From positions 2,852,001 through 2,916,000 of the forward strand of contig NZ_CP017114.1 in NCBI RefSeq assembly GCF_001720485.1: DNA of 64,000 nucleotides, read 5' to 3'. The stretch is from Cobetia marina (lineage in GTDB: Bacteria; Pseudomonadota; Gammaproteobacteria; Pseudomonadales; Halomonadaceae). The notes under the pieces are model-generated. The model saw only the letters and a list, made by a program, of their open reading frames with translations, was not told where the DNA came from and did no database searches. Shown here in pieces: positions 34,295 to 47,261 of this stretch. How positions within the stretch are numbered: position 1 is the stretch's first letter; the number at the start of each line of letters is the position of its first letter. Position numbers and translations under genes: made by a program.

Positions 34295-35203
34295 ATGCAT
34301 ATCGGTATCCTGTCGCGCAATTCCCGCCTCTACTCCACTCGCCGCCTGATCGAGGCAGCCGAAGCCCGCGGGCATACCGCACGCGTCGTGGACACGCTGC
34401 GCTGCTACATGAACATCGCCTCGCACCGCCCCTCCATCCATTACAAGGGTGCCGAGATCGAGCATTTCGACGCCGTGGTGCCACGCATCGGCGCCTCCGT
34501 CACCTTCTATGGCTGTGCGGTACTGCGCCAGTTCGAGATGATGGGTACCTACGTGGTCAACGACTCCGTGGCCATCTCCCGCTCACGCGACAAGCTGCGC
34601 TCGCTGCAGCTGCTGTCGCGCAAGGGGCTGGGCCTGCCGGTCACCGGCTTCGCGCATTCGCCGGATGACATCCCCGACCTGATCACCATGGTCAAGGGCG
34701 CGCCGCTGGTCATCAAGCTGCTGGAAGGCACCCAGGGCATCGGGGTGGTACTCGCCGAGACCAATCAGGCCGCCGAGAGCGTGATCCAGGCCTTCATGGG
34801 CATGAAAGCCAACATCATGGTGCAGGAATACATCAAGGAAGCGCGTGGCGCCGACATCCGCTGCCTGGTGGTGGGAGACAAGGTGGTCGCCTCCATGAAG
34901 CGCCAGGCCGCCGATGGCGAGTTTCGCTCCAACCTGCACCGTGGCGGCACGGCCAGCGAGATTCGCATCACGCCGGAAGAGCGCTCCACCGCCATCCGCG
35001 CCGCCAAGGCCATGGGCCTGGCCGTCGCCGGTGTCGACCTGCTGCGCGCCAACCATGGCCCGGTGATCATGGAAGTGAACTCCTCACCGGGTCTGCAGGG
35101 CATTGAAACGGCAACCGGCAAGGACATCGCAGGGATGATCATCGACCACATCGCCAAGTCCGCCGCACCCGCTAGGAAGATCCCGCCCAAGCCCAAGGGG
35201 TGA
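34295..35203 (+). CDS. rimK: Ribosomal protein S6--L-glutamate ligase
   Basis: A 302-residue ATP-grasp enzyme, matching E. coli RimK (300). It starts [20 protein letters not shown]. It has [13 protein letters not shown], the ATP-binding [47 protein letters not shown] and the metal-binding [15 protein letters not shown]. It adds glutamate residues to the C-terminus of S6. CTGGAGGATTTC precedes the ATG. Confidence 0.96.
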   Translation: MHIGILSRNSRLYSTRRLIEAAEARGHTARVVDTLRCYMNIASHRPSIHYKGAEIEHFDAVVPRIGASVTFYGCAVLRQFEMMGTYVVNDSVAISRSRDKLRSLQLLSRKGLGLPVTGFAHSPDDIPDLITMVKGAPLVIKLLEGTQGIGVVLAETNQAAESVIQAFMGMKANIMVQEYIKEARGADIRCLVVGDKVVASMKRQAADGEFRSNLHRGGTASEIRITPEERSTAIRAAKAMGLAVAGVDLLRANHGPVIMEVNSSPGLQGIETATGKDIAGMIIDHIAKSAAPARKIPPKPKG

Positions 35204-35414
35204 GATGCCGCCGGCCTGCCTGAGCATTCTGGGAGACATGACGCTGATCACGGACAGCCGTGACACTGTCGGACGTCACGATAACGTCATCGAACTGTCG
35301 TAAAATGAGTGGATTGACGCTACGGGAAGAAATATCAGGACTTTCTGCACATCAGGGGTAGAAAAACACTGTTTTCACCCGCACAATCTCTCCTGACGGA
35401 GGAGGTGACCGCCC

Positions 35415-35873
35415 ATGTTTCTCGACAATCGCCAAGTGGCGATGGATAGCGTCCAGGAAGCCCTGGCAGACAGTCTTGATTATTTCGAGGACAACGCCGA
35501 ACGGCTGCGTCCCGGGCTGCTGAAGGCCTTTGAACCCTTCTATGCCCGGCGCGTGGAGCTCAAGCAGGCGCTGGAAGTCGAGACGCGCAAGCATCTGAGC
35601 CTGATGCCGCGAGACGCTGATGTCGAGCGTGATGACTACATGTGGCTGTGGAGTCGCCTGAAGAGCATCGTCAGCAATGACAATCAGGTTCTGATCAACG
35701 AACTGCTCGAACAGGAGCGCGTGCTGATGCAGGCCTGCTCGACGGCCTTCACGCATCCTCTCCCGGACAGCATGGAGAAGGTGCTGGAAGCGTGCTTCCA
35801 CAACTGCCGCCAATTGATTCGCGAGCTCTATCGTCACCAGACCGGCATCGCGGCACGCCGCCGCGCCGGCTGA
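35415..35873 (+). CDS. Helical protein of unknown function (possibly DUF2383-like)
   Basis: A 152-residue protein with no signal peptide and no membrane segment. It looks all-helical, with four amphipathic stretches (residues about 8-30, 35-60, 70-100, 118-145), which recalls ferritin-like four-helix proteins such as DUF2383. I am not certain of that match, and no metal-binding EXXH pattern is apparent. Two cysteines (about 113 and 133) are present. GGAGGAGGTGACCGCCC precedes the ATG, a very strong ribosome site. A strong terminator follows. It is probably monocistronic and well expressed. Confidence 0.65.
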   Translation: MFLDNRQVAMDSVQEALADSLDYFEDNAERLRPGLLKAFEPFYARRVELKQALEVETRKHLSLMPRDADVERDDYMWLWSRLKSIVSNDNQVLINELLEQERVLMQACSTAFTHPLPDSMEKVLEACFHNCRQLIRELYRHQTGIAARRRAG

Positions 35874-35906
35874 CCTCGGGCCCGCTCAGCGGAAAAAGCC
35901 TCGAGC

Positions 35907-35958
35907 AGACACGAAAAGCCCCCGTCTTCCTATCGGAAGACGGGGGCTTTTCGTGTCT
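35907..35958. terminator. Bidirectional terminator, unknown gene / sanA
   Basis: A perfect 24-base inverted repeat centred at 35932 with a 4-base loop. The stem contains GCCCCCGTCTTCC flanked by AAAA and TTTT. It serves convergent genes on both sides. Confidence 0.95.
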
Positions 35959-35985
35959 GCCGGCCGGTACGCTGAGCCGCTGTCG

Positions 35986-36672
35986 TCAACTGCCTGACAC
36001 GGCCGGTACGGCGGGCAATACCGGTGTCGGCAGTCGCTCCGCCGGCCCCAGGAAACGCGGCTTGCGGCCCCACAGGTAAAGATCCCCCACCGTGGCGGCA
36101 CGCGCCAGCCATTCGCGCAGCATCAGCCGCAGCCCCGCAGGCCGACGCTCGGAAACCGCCGGACAGCCGACGGCATCCAACCCCAGCACGTCAGCGATGA
36201 ACAGTGCCCGTGGCAGATGCCAGGGCTGAGTGACCAGCACCGCCTGATCGACACCGAAGACCTTGTGCGCACGCACCAGCGTATCGAAGGTCGAGAATCC
36301 GGCGTAATCCAGCGTCATGAACTGCTGTGGCACATTGCGATCACGCAGGTCACGCCACATGGTCATCGGCTCATTGTAATAACGCGTACGATTGTCCCCT
36401 GACAGCAGCAGGTTGCTCACTCGATGCAGCCGGTAGAGCTGGGCTGCGGTGTCGAGACGAGCCTGATAGTGCGGGTTGCGTCCTCCGCCCACCAGGCCAT
36501 GGGAGGTCCCGAAGACGATTCCCACTTCACGGCTTTCGCAGGTCAGCGGGGAAGACGCGATGCGATCACGGGTCGACATCACGACCCACAGATTGAGCCC
36601 GACCACTATCATCAGGCTCACGACCAACAGGCCAATCATGGCCATCACGGCCCGCTTGATCACTCGTCGCAT
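35986..36672 (-). CDS. sanA: SanA/YdcF-family envelope protein
   Basis: A 228-residue protein with one N-terminal membrane helix (about residues 8-30) and a DUF218 domain. The stretches VGIVFGTSHG, LLLSGDNRTRYYNEPMTM, LDYAGFSTFDTLVRAHKVFG and the ending DLYLWGRKPRFLGP match E. coli SanA closely. SanA is involved in the envelope barrier to vancomycin at high temperature. ATG 36672 follows GGGGAGCAG. The C-terminus is extended by about 20 Pro/Val-rich residues. Confidence 0.9.
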   Translation of the reverse strand: MRRVIKRAVMAMIGLLVVSLMIVVGLNLWVVMSTRDRIASSPLTCESREVGIVFGTSHGLVGGGRNPHYQARLDTAAQLYRLHRVSNLLLSGDNRTRYYNEPMTMWRDLRDRNVPQQFMTLDYAGFSTFDTLVRAHKVFGVDQAVLVTQPWHLPRALFIADVLGLDAVGCPAVSERRPAGLRLMLREWLARAATVGDLYLWGRKPRFLGPAERLPTPVLPAVPAVSGS

Positions 36673-36831
36673 CTGCTCCCCGCACCCATCCTTGCCTGTC
36701 ACTACCGAATATCGCCATTCACTGCATCATGCAAGCATGAGCGCCCAGCCTACCCAAGCCATGCACACGACACCAGCGGGATGACGCCTGCAGGCTCGAG
36801 GGCCACGGGGTCAGGGCAGACGCCTGTCGGC

Positions 36832-37437
36832 TCACTCTTCCTGCGTCATGATCGCCTTGACGCTGACCGGCACCTGGGTCGCGATGTTGCCCAGTCCCGC
36901 CAGGTCACGCAGGGTACGGATGCCATCCACCAGCGAGAACTGGCTGGCATCGACCATCACCGGCGCATCCGTCTGCACCAGCCAGCGCTCTCCCTGCAGA
37001 CGTGTCACCTGCAGGCTCACCGGCAGGGTCTGGGTGCTGTCATGCAGCGTCAGCTGCCCTTCCAGGCTGACATGCTGGGTATCGCCCGGCTCCATGACCT
37101 TGAGCGTCGGCATGTCCAGTGACGCGGTCAGCACGGCCAGGGGATAGTCTCCGGCCTCAAAGAGTTTCTCGCTGACACGCTGATCACGGATCTCGATACC
37201 GGTATCGGCGGAGTCTAGGTCAATCTCGACCGACAACTGGCCCGCATCATTGACGCGAGCACGCCAGGAATCGAAGGCGTGCTGCTCGACGGTGCTGGCA
37301 CCGTTCTTGCTCATCTTGGTGGACTGGAAATTCAGTTGCGAGGCATCGCTGTCCAGTGTCCATGACGCCTGTGCACTGACGGCAGTACTCATGATCAGGC
37401 TGGCGGTCAGGACACGTAAGGCTGTCGGGTAGCGCAT
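36832..37437 (-). CDS. YceI-family periplasmic protein
   Basis: A 201-residue protein with a signal peptide (cleavage after AQA, about residue 24). The lipocalin-like YceI domain covers the rest: SWTLDSDASQLNFQSTK, FDSWRARVNDAGQLSVEIDLDSADTGI, FEAGDYPLAVLTA and a terminal PVSVKAIM. Relatives bind isoprenoid quinones or similar apolar molecules in the periplasm. The start is 166 bases downstream of the sufT stop. It could be read with the suf operon, but no other link is seen. Confidence 0.9.
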   Translation of the reverse strand: MRYPTALRVLTASLIMSTAVSAQASWTLDSDASQLNFQSTKMSKNGASTVEQHAFDSWRARVNDAGQLSVEIDLDSADTGIEIRDQRVSEKLFEAGDYPLAVLTASLDMPTLKVMEPGDTQHVSLEGQLTLHDSTQTLPVSLQVTRLQGERWLVQTDAPVMVDASQFSLVDGIRTLRDLAGLGNIATQVPVSVKAIMTQEE

Positions 37438-37603
37438 TGGGATATTCCTTGCTGGCAGAGAATCACGATCTTCGACGCCACATGACGCAACGACGGCGCC
37501 ATGGTGCAGTCCTTGGCACGGCTTGGAAAGCGATTGGCGCGAGAGGTTCCGTCAAGACGGCCGTGCCGCCCGTTGCGCGATTGCGCCCGAGCGGCACGCA
37601 GCG

Positions 37604-38179
37604 TCAGAACATGCCAAGTTCCAGGCGCGCCTCTTCACTCATCATCTCCCGCGACCAGGGGGGCGAGAACACGATCTCGACGTGAACCTTGGAGACATCC
37701 TCCGCGCCCAGGATCTTGCGCTTGGCATCCTCGGCGATCACGTTGCCCATGCCGCAGCCCGGTGCCGTCAACGTCATCTTCAGATTGACCATCTTCTCGC
37801 CGCTGATCAGGGTGTCGATACGACAGCCATAGACCAGCCCGAGCTCGACGATGTCCACCGGGATCTCGGGGTCGAAACAGGTGCGCAGCTGCGCCCAGAC
37901 GAAGGCCTCTATCTCGGCGTCGCTCTGCCCGGCCGGCAGATGCGGGCGCGGCACGGCGTCCAGTCCCAGTGCATCGAGGCTGAAGCTCTCGATCAGGTAC
38001 ATGCGGCCTTCGTACGCCACGCTGACGGTGCCGCCCTTGGCCTGCATGACTTCGACCACCGCGTCCTCATGCAGGGTCACCGACTTGCCGAAGGGTACCG
38101 AGATACCTTCCACGTCACGCTGCAACGGCATCTTCTGGCCCTTGCCGAGGCTGGCCAGCTGGTCTTCAGTGTGGCTCAT
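37604..38179 (-). CDS. sufT: Fe-S cluster assembly/maturation protein SufT
   Basis: A 191-residue protein. Residues 105-191 are a MIP18/DUF59 domain: TCFDPEIPVDIVELGLVYG, MTLTAPGCGMG with the conserved Cys, and VEIVFSPPWSREMMSEEAR. The N-terminal hundred residues are typical of SufT. SufT takes part in Fe-S protein maturation, probably in cluster transfer to targets. It closes the suf cluster, 165 bases after sufS. Confidence 0.92.
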   Translation of the reverse strand: MSHTEDQLASLGKGQKMPLQRDVEGISVPFGKSVTLHEDAVVEVMQAKGGTVSVAYEGRMYLIESFSLDALGLDAVPRPHLPAGQSDAEIEAFVWAQLRTCFDPEIPVDIVELGLVYGCRIDTLISGEKMVNLKMTLTAPGCGMGNVIAEDAKRKILGAEDVSKVHVEIVFSPPWSREMMSEEARLELGMF

Positions 38180-38280
38180 GCCCTCTCCTTGCCGAACCGC
38201 ATGACAGCCATGCGGATCAAGAATACTGTGGGTTCACTCAGGATGTGCGGGTCACAACATCCCCTGGCAAGCGCCGATAG

Positions 38281-38311
38281 CAATGAGGCCCGCCATGCGC
38301 GAGCCTCATTG
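38281..38311 (-). other. Hairpin between sufS and sufT
   Basis: CAATGAGGC/GCCTCATTG form a 9-base stem around a 13-base loop. There is no T-run behind it. It may be a processing or weak attenuation site that lowers sufT relative to sufBCDS. Confidence 0.4.
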
Positions 38312-38344
38312 ATCAGCGCCCGTCAGGGCCACCGCAGGGGATGC

Positions 38345-39585
<1,241 letters not shown>

Positions 39586-39589
<4 letters not shown>

Positions 39590-40997
39590 GCGAAGTCCTC
39601 ATCACGCGCCACTGCCACGGCCCCGCCGCCCAGCTCGACACTCAGATCCACCAGCTCATCGAGGTGGAAGCGTGACGGCAGGCGACCCGCGACGCTGCGC
39701 TCGATACGCTCGGCGATGGCGTCGATGCCCAGACCGGACATGACCTCATTGGCGAAGGCCAGGGTCAGCAGGCCGCGGGCCGTCTGCTCATCGATGCCAC
39801 GCGCGCGCAGTGCGAAGACAGCCGTCTCGTCGAGCTGGCCGGTCGTGGTGCCGTGGGAGCACTTGACGTCGTCGGCATAGATCTCGAGTTCCGGCTTGGT
39901 ATTGATCTCGGCGCGGTCCGACAGCAGCAGGTTGGCGTTGTTCTGATGCGCCTCGATCTTCTGACTGTCACGCTTGACCAGCACGCGGCCATTGAAGACG
40001 CCACGTGCGCGGTCGGCCAGGATGCCCTTGTAGTTCTCATCCGAGAAGGTCAGAGCCTCGTTGTGATTGACCAGCGAGTGGGTATCCACGTGCTGACGAT
40101 CACGACCGAAGAACAGGCCATCGAGGCGTGCATGGGCGTTGTTGCCGTTCAGGTCGCAGACGATATCGTTGCGCACCAGACCACCACCGGTGTTCAGGTT
40201 GATGGAGCGATACTGGCTGTCACGCGGCTGCTCGACCTGCAGCGAGGCGATATGCGTCTCGCCGGTGGCGGCTTCGCCCAGCTTGTAATGATTGAGCACG
40301 GCGCCGCGCTCCAGCATCACTTCGCTGACCATGTTGGTGAAGTTGGTCGCGCCACTCTCACCGATGTGATGCTCGATCACGCTGGCTTCGGCGCGGCTGC
40401 CCAGCTGCACCAGCAGACGCGGATGGCTCATGGTCACGGGCTGGCCTTCGACGGCGGCACGCGACAGGAACAGCACGTAGACCGGCTTGTCGAGCACCGT
40501 CCGCGGGCCGACCTGAATCACCGCACCCTCTTCGGTGAAGGCGGAGTTCAGCGCCACGAAGGGCGTGAAGTCGATACCGGTCAGGCGGTTCAGCGAGCCG
40601 CCGATCACTTCCGGCTGATTGACGATGGCGTCAGACAGCGGCACGACACGCACGGTGTCGGGCAGACCTGCCACATCGGAAAGCTCGGCGTTGTAGAGAC
40701 CATCGACGAACACCAGGCGGTAAGCATCGACGGCGAGCGCCAGCTCGTCCTTCACCGCCGCCGAGAGATGGGCATCGTCGGCGAGACGGTATTGCTGGCG
40801 ACCCAGCGCCTGGGTGTCGGTGTACTTCCAGGCCTCGACCTTGCGAGTCGGCAGACCCAGCGCTTCAAAGCGGGCGATGCCGGCCTGACGGCGCGCCGCC
40901 ATCCAGCTCGGGTCAGCCGCGAAGCGAGCCTTGCGCGCGGCGAATTCGCTGGCGAAGGCTTCGCTGCCGGGGACGGACGCGGTAGCAAGTGCTGTCA

Positions 40998-40998
<1 letters not shown>
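39586..40998 (-). CDS. sufD: Fe-S cluster scaffold subunit SufD
   Basis: A 470-residue protein of the SufBD beta-helix family. The N-terminal helical part includes GLPTRKVEAWKYTD. The core shows LVQLGSRAEASVIEHH, NGRVLVKRDSQKIEAHQNNANLLLS and the functional EIYADDVKCSHGTTTGQLDE with the conserved Cys-His pair. With SufB and SufC it forms the SufBC2D scaffold. Its ATG shares one base with the sufC stop. The length is above E. coli SufD (423). Confidence 0.96.
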
Positions 40999-41747
<749 letters not shown>

Positions 41748-41822
41748 GATGATACCTTTGGCTGACAGGCCGCCCGCAAGCGGCCCTCAAGAATGGGGAT
41801 GAATGCGAAACAGGCTGTGGCG

Positions 41823-43265
<1,443 letters not shown>

Positions 43266-43390
43266 GCTGGTCTCCTCTCCCGGAGAAGCTCCGGGTCTGT
43301 TCAGATTCCTGATCACCCCGCCTCAACTGCGGCGAAGCTCGAATATTCGAATGTTTCTGAAGCCTGGCCCGCTACCGTGGGGCTGAGCAT

Positions 43391-43921
43391 TCAGCGCCCG
43401 GACATGCCGTTGACGACGCTTCCTGCACTGCTGTCCTTGTCAGGGGCTCCCCCGTCAGCCTCTTCATCGCTGTAGAGACTGACGGCCTGAATGGGCAACT
43501 GGATCGGCATCCGCAGCGGTGCGGTGGATGCCAGATGTGCCAACGTCACGCTGCCCAGCAGTTCACCGATGGCGCGTGAGACTCTCTGCCAGTTGTCGGC
43601 CACGCCACAGGTGTTGACCAACTCGCAATCGCCATCGGCGTGGCTGCATTCCGTGACGGCCACTGGACCTTCGATGGCGCTGATGATGTCACTGGCCGTG
43701 ATGTCACTGGCGGGTCGCGCCAGACGGTAGCCCCCCTGCGCCCCACGACGTGACTCCAGCAATCCGGCGCGTACCAGCGCCTTCAGGGTCTTGCTGACGG
43801 TGGGGTGCGGCAACTGAACGCTTTCCGCGAGATCGATCGCTGCATGGGCCGACTCCGGCTCGCGAGCGATGCGCGCCATCACCACGGCGGCATAATCGGT
43901 CATTCTGGAAAGCTTCAGCAT
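43391..43921 (-). CDS. Rrf2-family regulator of the suf operon (IscR/SufR-like)
   Basis: A 176-residue Rrf2 regulator. The winged helix spans residues 1-80 (LSRMTDYAAVVMARIA, HPTVSKTLKALVRAGLLESRRGAQGGYRLAR). Three cysteines at about 92, 99 and 105 match the Fe-S ligands of IscR (92, 98, 104). It fits the Suf-system regulator type (TIGR02944) found at the head of suf operons without iscS. It likely senses cluster status and represses its own operon through the palindrome at 43946-43970. The C-terminal 35 residues are acidic and disordered. Confidence 0.92.
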   Translation of the reverse strand: MLKLSRMTDYAAVVMARIAREPESAHAAIDLAESVQLPHPTVSKTLKALVRAGLLESRRGAQGGYRLARPASDITASDIISAIEGPVAVTECSHADGDCELVNTCGVADNWQRVSRAIGELLGSVTLAHLASTAPLRMPIQLPIQAVSLYSDEEADGGAPDKDSSAGSVVNGMSGR

Positions 43922-43945
43922 CTTGCCTCCACTGCGGGGTTATCA

Positions 43946-43984
43946 ATTGGGGACCATTTTAGTCCTGTATCAGAACGATGTGAA
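43946..43984 (-). promoter_or_regulatory. suf operon promoter with IscR type 1-like operator
   Basis: Reading the minus strand, TTCACA (43979-43984), 17 bases and TAAAAT (43956-43961) form a near-ideal promoter. The palindrome GGACTAAAATGGTCC (43951-43965) covers the -10. With flanks (43946-43970) it agrees at about 19 of 25 positions with the IscR type 1 consensus as I remember it. This supports autorepression by the Rrf2 protein encoded just downstream. Confidence 0.75.
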
Positions 43985-44080
43985 GCCAAGCACCCAGCGA
44001 AAACGCCAAATTGCGGCCTGGGCAACCAGTTTGCCGACAAGATAGCCGCCGATCACAACAAAAATAACAATCATTCCCAT
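43970..44080 (-). CDS. Candidate small hydrophobic protein (36 aa)
   Basis: A 36-codon ORF beginning MGMIVIFVVIGGYLVGKL and ending FRWVLGFTSF. AGGA lies 7 bases before the ATG. Residues 2-25 would make one membrane helix with a basic C-terminal side (W-R-F-R-W). The 3' end overlaps the -35 region of the suf promoter, so it would be transcribed separately. Neither family nor function is known to me. The codon use (ATT, GTT, TTT) is more AT-rich than in neighbouring genes. It could be chance, and I keep it as a candidate. Confidence 0.4.
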   Translation of the reverse strand: MGMIVIFVVIGGYLVGKLVAQAAIWRFRWVLGFTSF

Positions 44081-44156
44081 TTAAATTTCCTACTGACCAC
44101 CCCACCCTGCCACTCTCAAGACTGTACAAGACCTTCTGCTGCCAGCCTTGGAACGC

Positions 44157-44192
44157 AAGACACCCCGCCGGGAAATCCCGACGGGGTGTCTT
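44157..44192 (-). terminator. purA terminator
   Basis: Arms AAGACACCCCGCCGGG and CCCGACGGGGTGTCTT form a 16-base stem with one mismatch (a G-T wobble on the minus strand). It lies 55 bases after the purA stop. Confidence 0.8.
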
Positions 44193-44246
44193 GGTCTTGC
44201 ATCATCTCGACATCACGCGCCACTCAGGAGAGCGACGTGGTCATGA

Positions 44247-45668
<1,422 letters not shown>

Positions 45669-45676
45669 TCAGCGGA

Positions 45677-46861
45677 TCACGACTGCAGCGTCACGACCTG
45701 CCAGGCGCCATCGACCTGGACAAGCTCGCGGTTGCAACGGTGCGCATCGGCACCGGTGGTCTGGCCCGGTAGCGCGGCGATGACACGCTCGCCGTCGGCG
45801 CGCAGTTGATCGACACACTCGCGCAGCGCGCTGTCATTGAGCGCCGGTGCCCAGATGCCATCGCAGGCCGGAGGCTGCACGGCGAGCGACGCCAGCTGCT
45901 TCAGGTCCATCGAGAAGCCGGTGGCCGGACGCGCACGTCCGAAGGCACGCCCAGTATCGTCGTAGCGCCCGCCCTTGGCCAGCGCCTGACCGTAGCCCGG
46001 CACATAGGCCGCGAACACCATGCCGGTGTGATATTCATAACCGCGCAGTTCGGCGAGATCGAAGTACAACGTGACCTGCGGATGACGCTCACGCACGACC
46101 TGACTGAGGGCGGCAAGCTGATCCAGTGCGCCGGCGACGGCAGCGGGCGCGCCGGCAAAGGCGGTCCGGGCCTGGGCAAGAATCTCTTCATCCCCGTGCA
46201 GGTGCGGCAGGGTCTTGAGCATGCCCGCCACCACCTTGTCACCCACCACCCGATCGATCAATGCATCGAGAGCGGAATACTGCTTGCGCTCGATGGCGGC
46301 GAACAGCTCGCGCTCATGCTCGTCGCTCATGCCGGCTTCGGCGATCAAGGCACGATAGATGCCGATGTGCCCCAGCGCCAGGTGCAGCTCGCCAGCACCG
46401 GCCTGCTCGAGGCTGGTCAGTGCCAGGTGCAGGATCTCGTGGTCGGCCTCAAGGCCAGCATGACCGAACAGCTCGGCACCGACCTGCACCGGGCTGCGTC
46501 CGCCCTGATGCTTGTCCGCCTTGGTACGCAGCACGTTGGCGCAGTAGCACAGACGCACCGGCCCTTCACGATGCAGGGAGTGGGCATCCATGCGTGCCAC
46601 CTGCGGGGTGACATCGGCACTGGCTCCCATCATGCGCCCGGTCATCTGATCTGTCAGCTTGAAGGTCTGAAGGTCAAGCTCGGTACCGGTGCCGGTCAGC
46701 AGGGAATCAAGGAATTCGACGGGAGGCGGCAGCACCAGGTCATAGCCGAAGCGATGATAGAGGTCGAGCAGCGCGCGGCGCAGCGCCTCCATACGGGTTG
46801 CCTGAGGCGGCAGTACCTCATCCATGCCATCCGGGAGGAGCCAGCGATCTGCGATGGTCAT
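45677..46861 (-). CDS. hisZ: ATP phosphoribosyltransferase regulatory subunit HisZ
   Basis: A 394-residue paralogue of histidyl-tRNA synthetase. WLLPDGMDEVLPPQA, FGYDLVLPPPVEF and FKLTDQMTGRMMGASADVTPQVAR agree with HisZ. The C-terminal anticodon-binding domain of HisRS is missing, as expected. HisZ assembles with the short form of HisG to make the first enzyme of histidine synthesis. hisG is not in this window. The position between hflC and purA is the usual one in Pseudomonas and relatives. Confidence 0.95.
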   Translation of the reverse strand: MTIADRWLLPDGMDEVLPPQATRMEALRRALLDLYHRFGYDLVLPPPVEFLDSLLTGTGTELDLQTFKLTDQMTGRMMGASADVTPQVARMDAHSLHREGPVRLCYCANVLRTKADKHQGGRSPVQVGAELFGHAGLEADHEILHLALTSLEQAGAGELHLALGHIGIYRALIAEAGMSDEHERELFAAIERKQYSALDALIDRVVGDKVVAGMLKTLPHLHGDEEILAQARTAFAGAPAAVAGALDQLAALSQVVRERHPQVTLYFDLAELRGYEYHTGMVFAAYVPGYGQALAKGGRYDDTGRAFGRARPATGFSMDLKQLASLAVQPPACDGIWAPALNDSALRECVDQLRADGERVIAALPGQTTGADAHRCNRELVQVDGAWQVVTLQS

Positions 46862-47124
46862 TGCGCTATCCTGCGAGAAATTTTTGACAAGGAGTGGCGC
46901 GTATCGCGCGTGCCGTCAGTGCAGGGACATGCCGCTGCAACTCAGTGACGAAACACCCGCGCAACACGCTGGACACTCGACGGCAACGCCCTTGAAACAC
47001 GGCGTGAGACAGGCTCGAGCCGCGCCTTGAGGCGGCTTCGCGAGCAAGGACTGCCACGCTGACAGCGCCTGTCCGGGGCCCATCGGGACTTCGTGGGAAC
47101 GTCGTCGATAGAGGAAAAACGGCC

Positions 47125-47150
47125 ACAAAAAAACCGGGCGGTGCCCGGTT
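47125..47150 (-). terminator. Rho-independent terminator downstream of hflC
   Basis: AACCGGGC/GCCCGGTT stem with a 3-base loop, followed on the minus strand by a run of seven T. It ends the hfq-hflXKC transcript before hisZ. Confidence 0.88.
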
Positions 47151-47177
47151 GCAGGAGTCTAGCATGAATCCTTTCGG

Positions 47178-47213
47178 GATGAACCCCACACGAGACCTCG
47201 TGCGGGGTTCATC
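47178..47213 (-). terminator. First hairpin downstream of hflC
   Basis: GATGAACCCC-A-CACGAG and its complement form a 15-base or longer stem with one A-C mismatch on the plus strand (G-U on the minus strand). It lies 48 bases after the hflC stop and lacks a T-run. It may help the terminator at 47125-47150 or protect the message. Confidence 0.55.
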
Positions 47214-47261
47214 CGCGGCATCGTCATCTGTTCGCCTGATGACGATGCGGACGGTCAGCCG

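Larger units (their letters stand above)
46862..47261. other. Intergenic region, hflC to hisZ
   Basis: 400 bases with no supported gene. It contains two minus-strand hairpins after hflC (47178-47213 and 47125-47150), and then the presumed promoter of hisZ-purA. Confidence 0.6.
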
